A DNA stretch of 64,000 bases, from assembly GCF_031460495.1 (NCBI RefSeq), contig NZ_JAVKTS010000006.1, positions 62,001 through 126,000 on the forward strand, read 5' to 3'. The notes beneath the pieces were generated by a model that did not search any database, was not told the origin of the DNA, and saw only the letters and a list, made by a program, of their open reading frames with translations. Origin of the DNA: Tissierella sp. (GTDB lineage Bacteria; Bacillota; Clostridia; Tissierellales; Tissierellaceae). The first letter of the stretch is position 1; the number at the start of each line of letters is the position of its first letter. A program made the position numbers and the translations under genes. Of the stretch, positions 54,098 through 62,643 are shown piece after piece.

Positions 54098-54307
54098 CTA
54101 CATAAATAACATTAAAATAAACATTAATCCACCTATTGTAATATAAGAGTAGGATATAACCCTTATAAGCTTCAACTCTCTTATGTATCCTTTTTGTTTA
54201 TAGGTTTTTCCGTCAACTAATAGAGTAAATAACCCTACTGCAATTATTATTAAAATAGTAGTATAATTAGCTACTGCCTTTAATTGGTTCACCAATTTAT
54301 AAAACAA
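54098..54307 (-). CDS. Small two-helix membrane protein in the germination operon (about 69 aa)
   Basis: Two hydrophobic segments (TTILIIIAVGLFTLLV and SYITIGGLMFILMLF) with a basic loop between them (KTYKQKGYIRELK). Size and place, right before the GerA-type gene, match the small D-type proteins that modulate some GerA receptors; that assignment is inferred from context. I favour TTG 54307, eight bases after a strong AGGAGG. An ATG at 54361, just past the ispE stop, would add 18 residues (MYIFPTFCKLYYLQEVGF) that look non-coding. The ribosome site lies inside the ispE terminator hairpin. Confidence 0.6.
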   Translation of the reverse strand: MFYKLVNQLKAVANYTTILIIIAVGLFTLLVDGKTYKQKGYIRELKLIRVISYSYITIGGLMFILMLFM

Positions 54308-54349
54308 AAAACCCACCTCCTGTAAATAATATAGTTTACAAAAGGTGGG
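54301..54349 (-). terminator. ispE terminator overlapping the ribosome site of the small gene
   Basis: On the minus strand CCCACCT...AGGTGGG (54349-54312) with inner GTAAA/TTTAC pairs, followed by TTTTTTGTTTT: a classic intrinsic terminator. The right arm is also the AGGAGGTGGG ribosome site of the next gene and the T run contains its TTG start. Confidence 0.75.
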
Positions 54350-54364
54350 AAATATATACATTTA

Positions 54365-55219
54365 TTAAATTGTCTGTACTGCGAGAACTGTCCCTGAAGT
54401 TAACTTTTCTTTTAATTTGTTCATAGAATGATTGAGTTTATCTAAATCATCAAATAATCCAAATACAGTAGATCCGCTACCACTCATTAAAGAACCTAAG
54501 GCTCCCCATTTTTTCATCTCATTTTTTATTTCAAGGATAATTGGATGCTCTTCTATGACTACTTCTTCCATTACATTTACCATATTGTTTGCTACTGACT
54601 TTAGGTCATCATTGGCAAGGGAAGATAGCATCTTTTTCATGTCTAATTGTGGATTATTCTGGAGTTTTAGATTGTTATATACTTTTGCTGAGGATACCTC
54701 TATACCTGGATTAGCTAGTAGTACAAGTTTGCCGCTGAAGGATTTAAGTCTAGTAAGTTTTTCACCTATGCCTTCTGCCAGCGCAGTACCTCCCATAATA
54801 CAATATGGAACATCTGCCCCAATCTGTACCCCTAACTCCATGAGTTCTTCTTCTCTTAGATTTAATTTCCATAGATCGTTTAGACCCTTTAATATTGCAG
54901 CTGCATTGGAGCTACCTCCTCCTAAACCAGCTGCTATTGGTATCCGCTTGTGTATGTTTATTTCTATCCCCTTATTTATTCCAGTTTTCTCTTGTAGGAT
55001 TTTCCAAGCACGATATACTAGATTTGTAGAGTCTAATGGAAGATTCTCGTCATTAGACCCTAGGACTATATCTTCTTTTATTTCCCTTATGGTTAAAGTA
55101 TCCTTTAGGGATATTTGTTGCATTATGGTATTTATCTCATGATAACCATCTTCTCTTTTATATAATACATCTAGACCTAGGTTTATTTTACCGTAGGAAT
55201 CTATGATAATTTCTTTCAT
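54365..55219 (-). CDS. ispE: 4-diphosphocytidyl-2-C-methyl-D-erythritol kinase
   Basis: GHMP kinase of the MEP isoprenoid pathway. The ATP loop is PIAAGLGGGSSNAAAILKGLN, the N-terminal YGKINLGLDVLYKREDGYHE is the substrate motif, and the C-terminal LMSGSGSTVFGLF is GHMP motif 3. The length of 284 residues is normal. AAAGGAG precedes the ATG. In Clostridia ispE often lies near sipL and spoIIR, as here. Confidence 0.95.
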   Translation of the reverse strand: MKEIIIDSYGKINLGLDVLYKREDGYHEINTIMQQISLKDTLTIREIKEDIVLGSNDENLPLDSTNLVYRAWKILQEKTGINKGIEINIHKRIPIAAGLGGGSSNAAAILKGLNDLWKLNLREEELMELGVQIGADVPYCIMGGTALAEGIGEKLTRLKSFSGKLVLLANPGIEVSSAKVYNNLKLQNNPQLDMKKMLSSLANDDLKSVANNMVNVMEEVVIEEHPIILEIKNEMKKWGALGSLMSGSGSTVFGLFDDLDKLNHSMNKLKEKLTSGTVLAVQTI

Positions 55220-55267
55220 CTTATGTTTCTCCTTTGATATGTTTCTCTTTCGAAAATTGACGCTTTT

Positions 55268-55276
55268 ATTATACCA
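55268..55276 (-). promoter_or_regulatory. Possible extended -10 promoter of ispE
   Basis: Minus-strand TGG-TATAAT (55276-55268) about 50 bases before the ispE ATG. The -35 region is not convincing. Confidence 0.45.
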
Positions 55277-55305
55277 TAGTTCTAGAATTATATAAAACTA
55301 TTATT

Positions 55306-56853
55306 TTAGAATGTTACATCTACTTTTTTCTCGATAATTATCTTTTCTCCAGGCAATATATTATTTGGGTTGATATTCTCATTCCCTTGTAATATTTCTT
55401 CTATAGTTGTATTGTATCTTTTAGCTATATCCCATAGAACAGTATCTCTTTGTACTATATAGATGGTTATACTAGGGCGGTTTTTCTTATCAATTAGTTC
55501 CCCAGTTTCTTCTATTGAAGATATGACTGATAATAATCTGTTTCTATTTATTTTAATCTTATGTTTGATAACAGCCTCTATACTAAAACTATCTTTGGAT
55601 ATAATAGGTTTTATAGACTCTAGATTTATATCTATATCTATTAATCCTCCAGGCCTTTTATCCTCCAATGGTAGATAGTATTTATAAGGAATTTCCTCCC
55701 TCAATGTGGCTATCTCTTCTGTTCCTTCTTCTAAGTAAATTACTTGCAATGAAAGAATTCCCTCTATGATGATTTCCTCTTCTCCAAACCTTGTTTCAAT
55801 TATAATTGGATGTCCCGATAAATCATATATCTCTTTAATTCCATTGTTAGATAAATCCTTATATATATTTTCTTTGTGAGTTATAGCTTTCACATTTTCA
55901 ATTAGGTTTATTTCTTCCATGACTAGTTTTATTTTTTCCCTTGTAGAATATGCATCTACAATCAAAGATTTCTCATTTTCATCAAAGGCAGTACCCGAAA
56001 TTCTTAGCTTTGTTTCTATATCTAAAACTTTCAGTTCCCCTTCATCATTTTCTAATACCTCATATCCACCTTCTACTACTTCGATGAGAAGTTCTCCTTG
56101 GCAACCAGATAAAGCTCCTGGTATTTCTAGGAAATGATTGAAAGGAATTTCTTCTTCAATTGATGACATCTTGTTTTCTCCATAATAGATTATCCTAGCA
56201 TTTACTATGCCTGATACTATTATTCTATCTTCTACTACTGTTGACTCCTGCTCATAGGCAGTAATTGAAACCTTTAATATTTCTTCAATAGCAGGTTTTT
56301 CATCACTTATTTCAAATGCTTCTTTTACAATGGCATAGGATGTCTCTCTACCATAAATCTCTTTGTATTTGATGGTTTCTTTTAATGTTTGTAAATCTTT
56401 CATATCACTTGCAGATTTAATTATCTCTATGGTATTTCCTTCTTCAACTTTTCCTTCTAGGCTTACTAATGCTTTTAGAGCCATTTTTCGTTCATCTAAT
56501 ATTTCTTCTTGGATATATTCTATATTAGGCTTTATCATTGCTGACATTTCTTCTGTGATACCTAGTATTTCTATTTCCTCTCTAAAATCTGCGTTTGTGT
56601 CAATACTGTAAATATTATTCTCTACTTCCTCTGATCTATAGACTACTTTAAACTTTACTACACCTGATATAACAATTCTATCCCTTATTACCTTAGTAGT
56701 AAGTATTTCTACTGTTCCATCAGTCCATAATATCTTGTTTATATTAGGCTTTGATGGATTCAAATATATTTCTGTCTCTACTAAGGCTTGGGTCTCTTCT
56801 TTGCCTCTTAGTTCTTCAATCCTTAGGACATTTTTGTTAATCTCTATGGTCAT
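55306..56853 (-). CDS. sipL: SipL-like spore coat morphogenesis protein: SPOCS (DUF3794) plus LysM (515 aa)
   Basis: Three SPOCS/DUF3794-type domains (each with the VSGVVKFKVVYRS- or SGIVNARIIYYGE-like strand) are followed by a C-terminal LysM domain (YIVQRDTVLWDIAKRYNTTI, then NILPGEKIII). This is the make-up of C. difficile SipL, which recruits SpoIVA at the forespore surface in place of SpoVID. I start at ATG 56853, just after GGGGGG; the longer in-frame extension upstream has no ribosome site. No signal peptide is present, as expected for a mother-cell protein. It lies between veg and ispE. Expression in the mother cell by sigma-E is likely, but I saw no clear promoter. Confidence 0.88.
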   Translation of the reverse strand: MTIEINKNVLRIEELRGKEETQALVETEIYLNPSKPNINKILWTDGTVEILTTKVIRDRIVISGVVKFKVVYRSEEVENNIYSIDTNADFREEIEILGITEEMSAMIKPNIEYIQEEILDERKMALKALVSLEGKVEEGNTIEIIKSASDMKDLQTLKETIKYKEIYGRETSYAIVKEAFEISDEKPAIEEILKVSITAYEQESTVVEDRIIVSGIVNARIIYYGENKMSSIEEEIPFNHFLEIPGALSGCQGELLIEVVEGGYEVLENDEGELKVLDIETKLRISGTAFDENEKSLIVDAYSTREKIKLVMEEINLIENVKAITHKENIYKDLSNNGIKEIYDLSGHPIIIETRFGEEEIIIEGILSLQVIYLEEGTEEIATLREEIPYKYYLPLEDKRPGGLIDIDINLESIKPIISKDSFSIEAVIKHKIKINRNRLLSVISSIEETGELIDKKNRPSITIYIVQRDTVLWDIAKRYNTTIEEILQGNENINPNNILPGEKIIIEKKVDVTF

Positions 56854-56951
56854 AATATCCCCCCTATTATTTACTTTATATAATCCTATAGAGATATATA
56901 TGCTTAAATGTCTTAAATAATGAATAAATCCTAAGGCAAAATACAAATAAA

Positions 56952-56992
56952 ATAACTGTACCCTTTCAGTTATTCTGAAAATGTACAGTTAT
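56952..56992 (-). terminator. veg terminator
   Basis: ATAACTGTAC / GTACAGTTAT outer stem with an inner TTTCAG/CTGAAA stem, followed on the minus strand by TTTATTTGT. It lies four bases after the veg stop. Confidence 0.75.
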
Positions 56993-56995
56993 GCA

Positions 56996-57268
56996 TTAAG
57001 AAATTTTTACTTGTGATGGGGATTGTGCGCAAATTGTTACTTCTACAGTTCCTGTCAATACATCTGTGTAAGTGTAGGATACTTTTCTACTGCTTTCGTA
57101 TTCGTTACTTATTCTAACAACAAATAAGTTTGGATATGCAGCTTCTAGTACTCCCTCTCTAACTATAGTTTTTTTTCTTCCTTTATTAGCTTTTAGTATT
57201 ACATCTTTTCCGATGTACCTCTCGATGTCTTTCCGAATTTTGATTAAGGTATTCTTTTCCAATAGCAT
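56996..57268 (-). CDS. veg: Veg family protein (90 aa)
   Basis: A short, highly expressed protein of the Veg family: it opens MLLEKNTLIKIRKDIERYIG, continues with KANKGRKKTIVREGVLEAAY, and ends in small beta strands. In Bacillus subtilis Veg influences biofilm matrix and sporulation; the molecular role is unclear. GGAAGGTGG precedes the ATG, and the promoter at 57331-57359 is a perfect consensus, matching the strength known for veg. The length and place next to sipL fit the clostridial arrangement. Confidence 0.93.
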   Translation of the reverse strand: MLLEKNTLIKIRKDIERYIGKDVILKANKGRKKTIVREGVLEAAYPNLFVVRISNEYESSRKVSYTYTDVLTGTVEVTICAQSPSQVKIS

Positions 57269-57330
57269 AAACCACCTTCCATAAGTTGCTCCCCGAATTC
57301 GAGGGCAGAAGAAGTGTTACCCATTTATAG

Positions 57331-57359
57331 ATTATATCATAGATTTACTTTTTTGTCAA
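57331..57359 (-). promoter_or_regulatory. Consensus sigma-A promoter of veg
   Basis: Minus-strand TTGACA (57359-57354), 17 bases, TATAAT (57336-57331), plus an extended TGA before the -10. The roughly 55-base leader holds a CCC-TCGAATTCG-GGG imperfect hairpin. Confidence 0.92.
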
Positions 57360-57493
57360 ATAAATAAGTTATTATACTATTTATATGTTCTTTTGTCAAT
57401 TCTAAATATTGAAAGTTTTTACTGACCATTCCAATTTTTAATAAAAAAATATGCTTTTTCCTCTCAAATTCTTGAAGATTTTGTCAAATACTG

Positions 57494-57502
57494 TGGTATA
57501 AT
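57494..57502 (+). promoter_or_regulatory. Extended -10 promoter of the H-NOX chemoreceptor gene
   Basis: TGG-TATAAT 33 bases before the start codon. A TTGAAG 19 bases upstream is a weak -35. Confidence 0.55.
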
Positions 57503-57535
57503 ATACCTAATTGAATTAAAAAGGGGGAAATTGTT

Positions 57536-59338
57536 TTGAAAGGTACTATAGTTTCTGCATGGGTAAAGACTTGTAGATCTTTATATGGTGATAATGTAAC
57601 TAACGAAGCCTTAGATCATGTTAATATCAGTCCAAATAAGATATTCACACCTACTGAAGAAATCGAGGATAGAGCTGCATTAGGAATACTTGATTACATA
57701 GCTAAAAAGCTAGGAAAAACATCGGATGAAGTATGGAGAACTATGGGGAACAACAATGTAATCACTTATTCTAAGGATTATCCAGCATTTTTTAGATACA
57801 AAAACCTTTATTCTTTCTTATCTGCTATGTACGATATCCATGTAGTAGTAACAAAGAGATTCGCTGGGGCAAAGCCACCTATCTTAGGTATAAAAGCAGT
57901 GGATAAATATAATGCCCATATGACATATGCATCTAAAAGGGGAATGTTCGCTTATTTCCATGGTATGTTAGAAGGGGCTGCCAAATATTTCAAGGAAGAT
58001 ATTAAAATTGAAACCTTAGAGAAAACTCAGGATTTCACTAAAATATCCATCACTTTCCCTGAGGAAATATATCTTGAAAAAAAATACAGATTTAATAAAG
58101 CCTTATCCTTAGGATTTATTAAATCTATAGAGGGAAAAATTGCTTTGGCTTCTCTTGTATTGGTTGGTATTCCAGCAGTATTATTAAACAAGTTTGTGGA
58201 TTCAAAAATAGCCTTACCTGCTACTTTGATTCTAGCAGTAATGGTACCATACCTTGTAGGAAAAGGATTATTTAGACCTATAAAGTCTATTTATAATTCT
58301 TTAGATGGACTATTGGACAAGGACTTATCCTTTGTAGAAGGCATATCTACTAATGATATATTTGAAAATATCAACAATAAAATCAACAATGTTAAAAATG
58401 AAATTAAAACTGATTTTGTAGGATATAAAGGTACTACTGATGAATTGAATGTCTTTGCAGACAAATTTGCAGATATATCCAACAATATGGCCTATACATC
58501 TACTGAAATAACCAATGTAGTAGAACAAGTGGCAAATGGGGCTATAAATCAAGCTGATGAAACGGAACAAGTAGCCTATCAATTAAATAGTTCAGTTATT
58601 TCATTAAATGAAGTTGTAAGGAAGGAAAACCTAGGTAAAGATGAGCTTGAAAGTGCTGTATCTCAAATTAATCAAGGTTTTGAGGATTTGAAATCTACTT
58701 CAGATAGTCTAAATAATGTATTGGGACAGTTCTCACAGGTTCAAATAAAGGGACAAGATCTCCAAAACAGGGCTAATGAAGTTCGTAATATCGTAGAAAC
58801 TGTTGAGAAAATAGCTGAACAGACTAATTTATTGGCTTTAAATGCTAGTATAGAAGCCTCTAGAGCTGGAGAATTTGGTCAAGGATTCACCGTTGTTGCA
58901 ATGGAAATCAGAAAATTGGCTGAGGGCTCCAAGGAAGCCGTACAGACTATTAATGCTAACTTAGAATCTTTCGTAAGGGATATAGATGGATTTGTATCAG
59001 ATATATCTAATCAATTTAATGTATTAGAAAAGGAAAATGTTAAGTTAAATGGAGTTGCAGAGGATAATCATGCTTCAGTAAATTCTATTGCAAAAGTAGC
59101 AGATTTAATTATTGAATTAATTGACGAACTAACTAAGGAAACAAATAATATAAATACTATTTTCCACGGAATAGAATCATTAGCAGCTATTGCAGAGGAA
59201 AACTCAGCTTCTTCCCAAGAAGTATCTGCCAATGTTCAAACCTATACTGAAGAAATACGAAGAATGACTGAAAGTATTCATGAGTTTAAGAAGGTTAGTA
59301 TGGACTTTAGCAAAGATCTAGAAAAATATATAGTTTAA
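57536..59338 (+). CDS. H-NOX (heme) methyl-accepting chemotaxis protein (600 aa)
   Basis: Residues 1-185 form an H-NOX heme domain: proximal His102 in [10 protein letters not shown] and the heme-propionate motif Y131-x-S133-x-R135 (YASKR). The distal pocket has Trp9, Asn74 and Tyr140, at the same numbering as the O2-binding H-NOX of Caldanaerobacter tengcongensis. Two membrane helices (about 205-245; [11 protein letters not shown] and [14 protein letters not shown]) follow, then a cytoplasmic MCP domain (about 290-600) with the CheA/CheW tip [19 protein letters not shown]. No clear HAMP domain is seen. It should steer swimming in response to O2 (or NO). TTG 57536 lies eight bases after AAAGGGGG. 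It is monocistronic, divergent from veg, and a family B repeat follows its stop directly. Confidence 0.92.
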   Translation: MKGTIVSAWVKTCRSLYGDNVTNEALDHVNISPNKIFTPTEEIEDRAALGILDYIAKKLGKTSDEVWRTMGNNNVITYSKDYPAFFRYKNLYSFLSAMYDIHVVVTKRFAGAKPPILGIKAVDKYNAHMTYASKRGMFAYFHGMLEGAAKYFKEDIKIETLEKTQDFTKISITFPEEIYLEKKYRFNKALSLGFIKSIEGKIALASLVLVGIPAVLLNKFVDSKIALPATLILAVMVPYLVGKGLFRPIKSIYNSLDGLLDKDLSFVEGISTNDIFENINNKINNVKNEIKTDFVGYKGTTDELNVFADKFADISNNMAYTSTEITNVVEQVANGAINQADETEQVAYQLNSSVISLNEVVRKENLGKDELESAVSQINQGFEDLKSTSDSLNNVLGQFSQVQIKGQDLQNRANEVRNIVETVEKIAEQTNLLALNASIEASRAGEFGQGFTVVAMEIRKLAEGSKEAVQTINANLESFVRDIDGFVSDISNQFNVLEKENVKLNGVAEDNHASVNSIAKVADLIIELIDELTKETNNINTIFHGIESLAAIAEENSASSQEVSANVQTYTEEIRRMTESIHEFKKVSMDFSKDLEKYIV

Positions 59339-59370
59339 TGGGACAAGGGGACAGGAGTACTGTCCCTTTT
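59339..59370 (+). repeat. Family B repeat acting as terminator of the chemoreceptor gene
   Basis: The TAA stop is followed at once by TGGGACAAGGGGACAGGAG and TACTGTCCCTTTTATT. The GGGACAG...CTGTCCC stem plus T run fits an intrinsic terminator. Confidence 0.75.
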
Positions 59371-59374
59371 ATTA

Positions 59375-59403
59375 TTGACTTTGCAAATCTTAAGAACTAC
59401 AAT
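59375..59403 (+). promoter_or_regulatory. Sigma-A promoter of the SLH-esterase gene
   Basis: TTGACT (59375-59380), 17 bases, TACAAT (59398-59403). It lies just after the repeat/terminator and leaves a leader of about 100 bases. Confidence 0.6.
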
Positions 59404-59509
59404 TTAGCTAAAGACTAATTTCTATTTGACCCTATAGATTTTTGAACCGACATAATAAATCGGAAATTAGCTTAACAAGCAAACAAAAAGGAGAGAAGGA
59501 GGAAAAGGT

Positions 59510-62017
59510 TTGATTAGGAAGAAGAGAGTATTGAGTACATTAGTAACTGTGATAATAATTATTGGGATGCTACCTTTTGGTGTTTTTGCTGCAGAAACAA
59601 ATGATTATGATAGTAGCTGGGCAAAGACTGAAATCAACTATATGAAGGAAAAGGGAGTCCTTTCTGGTTATCCAGATGGAACATTTAGACCAGGCAATAA
59701 TATGAGCAAAGCAGAGTTTTATAAAGTTATTAATGGACTAATGGGCTTTACTAACAAGTCTAAAGTAAGTTTTATTGATGTTAAATCAACAGATTGGTAT
59801 TATGGCGAAGTAGGGAAGGGATTAGCTGCCAAATACTTATCAAATACAGTAAAACTAGGGGCTAATAGCAAGATTAATAGAGAAGAAGTCGCTAGGATAA
59901 TTGGCTTTGTCTTTGGAATAGAGAAAGACTTAGCAACAGCTAAAGAATTCACTGACTATGATACATTGTCTGAAGCAACCAGAGGTGTTATAGGCGGATT
60001 AAAGAAAAATGGATTTATCAGTGGTTATCCAGATGGAACTTTCAGACCTAAATCAGAGATTACAAGGGCTGAAGTTGTGAAGATGCTAAATAATATAACA
60101 GGTGAAATAGTTAATCTAGCATCTACTGTAAATAAGAATATAAAGACAAATCTTCTAGTAAATACTGGAGATGTAGTTTTAAAAGATATGGTAATAGAAG
60201 GTAATTTATATCTAACTGAAGGAATTAGACAAGGTGATATAACTCTTGATAATGTAGAAATAAAAGGAGAATTAGCTATCAAGGGTGGGGGAGCTAACTC
60301 TATAATCATTAATAATTCCAAGATAAATACAGTAACAGTGGATAGACAAACAAGATTACTACAGGTGGAATTTGAAAATACTAGAGTAGAGCAAATTATT
60401 AATTTACAGGATGGAAAAGTAACAGATATAGTACTAACAAAAGAAGAGATTTTAGATGGAATATTAGATGATTTAGAAGACGGAGCCTTAAATAATATTG
60501 TATATCCTGGGGATGATAAAGACGAAGAAGGAAACAGAATCTATATATTACCTTCCTTTGTTAAAAAATATATCAATGACTTTTATAATATAGATAACAT
60601 TGGTGTACATTTAAGTAATCATGATGTGGGTGTAACCCGAGGTCATCACAAAGTAACATTAATACTAGATGATGCAAGTGCTGAAAGAATAATTAAAACG
60701 GATACATTTACAGTAGATACTCCTAAAGGATTTACAGATATTTTAGCATATGGTATCAATACAATAATACTGGATAACAATATTGAGATTACAGGCAGTA
60801 TAGACAATTCAGGATTAAAGAACATTATATTTAATGGATATAAACTAATAATTAACGGAGAAGATGTAAACGAAAAGCAATCATCAAAAGAAACTATTGG
60901 AAAAGAAACAAGTGTAAAAGAAACTAGGAAACTACCAGAAATATATGATACTGGGAAGGCAAAAATAGTAAAAATACCTGCCATGCCTGAAAAGGGATTT
61001 AAATGGCCCTATTTATTAAAGATCCCATCAAATACTTATAAAAAATCAAATGCAGATCTGCCAAAGAGATATTTAATGTTTGAAATGGCAAATACAAACG
61101 AAGCTAAATATGACGAAATGGGACAAATTATGATAGAGCGCTTAGAGCTCCAACAAGCGGCTAGCTTTCGGCTAGCAGAGAAACTATGGTCGCCTGTAAT
61201 GGTGCCACTATATCCTAGAACACACATCCCTTATTTTGCAGAGAAAGATTATACAGATCCAAACTTTATCTTTGAGCATCAATTTGATAGGGATAGTGTA
61301 ATGCTAGAAGAATTACTGGAAGATGAATTTATCAGGGAGCAACTTTTGGAAAATTATAGTGAAAATTATTATAATGTAGAAGACTTTTTAGACTTTGACA
61401 AGCAAATTTTAGCTATGATAGACCATGCCATAGACTACTTAAATCAATATGGACATAATGTAGAAGATAAGATACTAATTGGTGGTGACTCTGCTTCTGG
61501 ACATTTTTCAAATAGATTTGCTACATTATATCCTGAAAGAGTTAAAATTTCCTCTGCTGGACTGGTTATATCAGGAGTCATGGCAGCTAAATCAGAATAT
61601 GATGGTGAAAAATTAATGTATCCAATAGGAACTTACGATTATGAAAAAATAACAGGTAAAAAATTTGATTTAGTTGAGCACAATAAAGTAGCTAGGATAC
61701 ATTATTTTGGTAAAGAAGATGACCATGAGGCCCTAATGCCTTCAGATGTATACGGAGATAAAGAAAGAGATATAATGATTAAGTTATTTGGTGCCCATCT
61801 AGACAATCCACTTCAAAGAATTAGGAATGTAAATGATTTTTATGTTGAATCAGGTGGCAAGGGCATAATTGTTTATATGGATAAGACAGGGCACGATGTT
61901 TCCAATTCAATGGAGGACTATTTATTACAATTTTATAGAGAAAACTTAAGAAGCGAAAGGCCTGTATATAATCTACCAAAGAATCCTAAAGGATTAGAAG
62001 TAGAGATATACAAGTAA
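59510..62017 (+). CDS. SLH-anchored surface alpha/beta-hydrolase (835 aa)
   Basis: TTG 59510 lies seven bases after AAGGAGG and opens a signal peptide (ending GVFAAE). Residues about 30-200 are three SLH repeats (GVLSGYPDGTFRPGNNMSKAE, INREEVARIIGFVFG and a second GYPDGTFRPKSEITRAEVVK). Residues about 200-290 look like a short beta-solenoid (DVVLKDMVIEGNLYL, ELAIKGGG). Residues about 480-820 form an alpha/beta-hydrolase with nucleophile Ser661 in GGDSASG (a variant of the GDSAGG motif) and a likely catalytic His795 in KTGHDVSN. A wall-bound esterase acting on polymers or lipids outside the cell is suggested; the substrate is unknown. Confidence 0.82.
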   Translation: MIRKKRVLSTLVTVIIIIGMLPFGVFAAETNDYDSSWAKTEINYMKEKGVLSGYPDGTFRPGNNMSKAEFYKVINGLMGFTNKSKVSFIDVKSTDWYYGEVGKGLAAKYLSNTVKLGANSKINREEVARIIGFVFGIEKDLATAKEFTDYDTLSEATRGVIGGLKKNGFISGYPDGTFRPKSEITRAEVVKMLNNITGEIVNLASTVNKNIKTNLLVNTGDVVLKDMVIEGNLYLTEGIRQGDITLDNVEIKGELAIKGGGANSIIINNSKINTVTVDRQTRLLQVEFENTRVEQIINLQDGKVTDIVLTKEEILDGILDDLEDGALNNIVYPGDDKDEEGNRIYILPSFVKKYINDFYNIDNIGVHLSNHDVGVTRGHHKVTLILDDASAERIIKTDTFTVDTPKGFTDILAYGINTIILDNNIEITGSIDNSGLKNIIFNGYKLIINGEDVNEKQSSKETIGKETSVKETRKLPEIYDTGKAKIVKIPAMPEKGFKWPYLLKIPSNTYKKSNADLPKRYLMFEMANTNEAKYDEMGQIMIERLELQQAASFRLAEKLWSPVMVPLYPRTHIPYFAEKDYTDPNFIFEHQFDRDSVMLEELLEDEFIREQLLENYSENYYNVEDFLDFDKQILAMIDHAIDYLNQYGHNVEDKILIGGDSASGHFSNRFATLYPERVKISSAGLVISGVMAAKSEYDGEKLMYPIGTYDYEKITGKKFDLVEHNKVARIHYFGKEDDHEALMPSDVYGDKERDIMIKLFGAHLDNPLQRIRNVNDFYVESGGKGIIVYMDKTGHDVSNSMEDYLLQFYRENLRSERPVYNLPKNPKGLEVEIYK

Positions 62018-62021
62018 AATG

Positions 62022-62086
62022 TGGGACAAGGGGACAGGAGTACTGTCCCTTTTTTAGTGGGACAATACTCCTGTCCCTCTGTCCCG
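62022..62086. repeat. Two family B repeats, convergent, between the esterase and spmB genes
   Basis: Plus-strand copy: TGGGACAAGGGGACAGGAG, then TACTGTCCCTTTTTT (62022-62055), a good terminator. The second unit (62086-62058) reads on the minus strand from three bases after the spmB stop. Each unit follows the gene that ends next to it. Confidence 0.75.
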
Positions 62087-62088
62087 TT

Positions 62089-62628
62089 TTATATACCGAA
62101 AAATATTTTTGTTATGTAGACTGCTGATAATAATCCTACTAAATCTGCAGTTAATCCTGTTGTCAATGCATGCCTTTGTTTCCTTATGGATACTGAGCCA
62201 AAGTATACTGCTAATATATATACTGTTGTCTCACTGGACCCCATCATTACGGCAGCTATTCTGGCTACCATGGACTCTGCCCCATGAGTTGTAGCTAGTT
62301 CGCTGACTATTCCTTGTGCCCCAGACCCAGATAATGGTCTCATAAGTATCATGGGGAATACTTCATCAGGAATATTAAGTAGTTTTGTAATGGGAGATAG
62401 GGTCTTTATTAAAACATCCATGGCTCCCGATGCTCTAAAGACTCCAATGGCTACTAACATAGCAACAAAGAAAGGAATTATTCTTATAGCTGTGCCAAAC
62501 CCCTCCTTAGCTCCTTCAGTAAATGAATCATACACCTTTACTTTCTTAGACATCCCATAAAATATAATACCTACAATCATAAAAGGGACAGCAAATTTGG
62601 ATATTAATTGCATTATATTTACAAACAT
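62089..62628 (-). CDS. spmB: Spore maturation protein B
   Basis: A membrane protein of the nucleoside-recognition (Gate) family, 179 residues, with several helices and the motifs FTEGAKEGFGTAIRIIPFFV, PLSGSGAQGIVSE and MGSSETTVYILAVYFG. SpmA and SpmB are needed for full spore core dehydration and heat resistance. It follows spmA by 15 bases, with AGGGGGAG before the ATG. Confidence 0.93.
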   Translation of the reverse strand: MFVNIMQLISKFAVPFMIVGIIFYGMSKKVKVYDSFTEGAKEGFGTAIRIIPFFVAMLVAIGVFRASGAMDVLIKTLSPITKLLNIPDEVFPMILMRPLSGSGAQGIVSELATTHGAESMVARIAAVMMGSSETTVYILAVYFGSVSIRKQRHALTTGLTADLVGLLSAVYITKIFFGI

Positions 62629-62643
62629 TCTCTTACTCTCCCC

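Noticed and set aside
56854-56946. N-terminal extension of sipL
   Set aside because: No ribosome site precedes 56946, and GGGGGG lies directly ahead of the ATG at 56853; SipL-type proteins have no hydrophobic leader.
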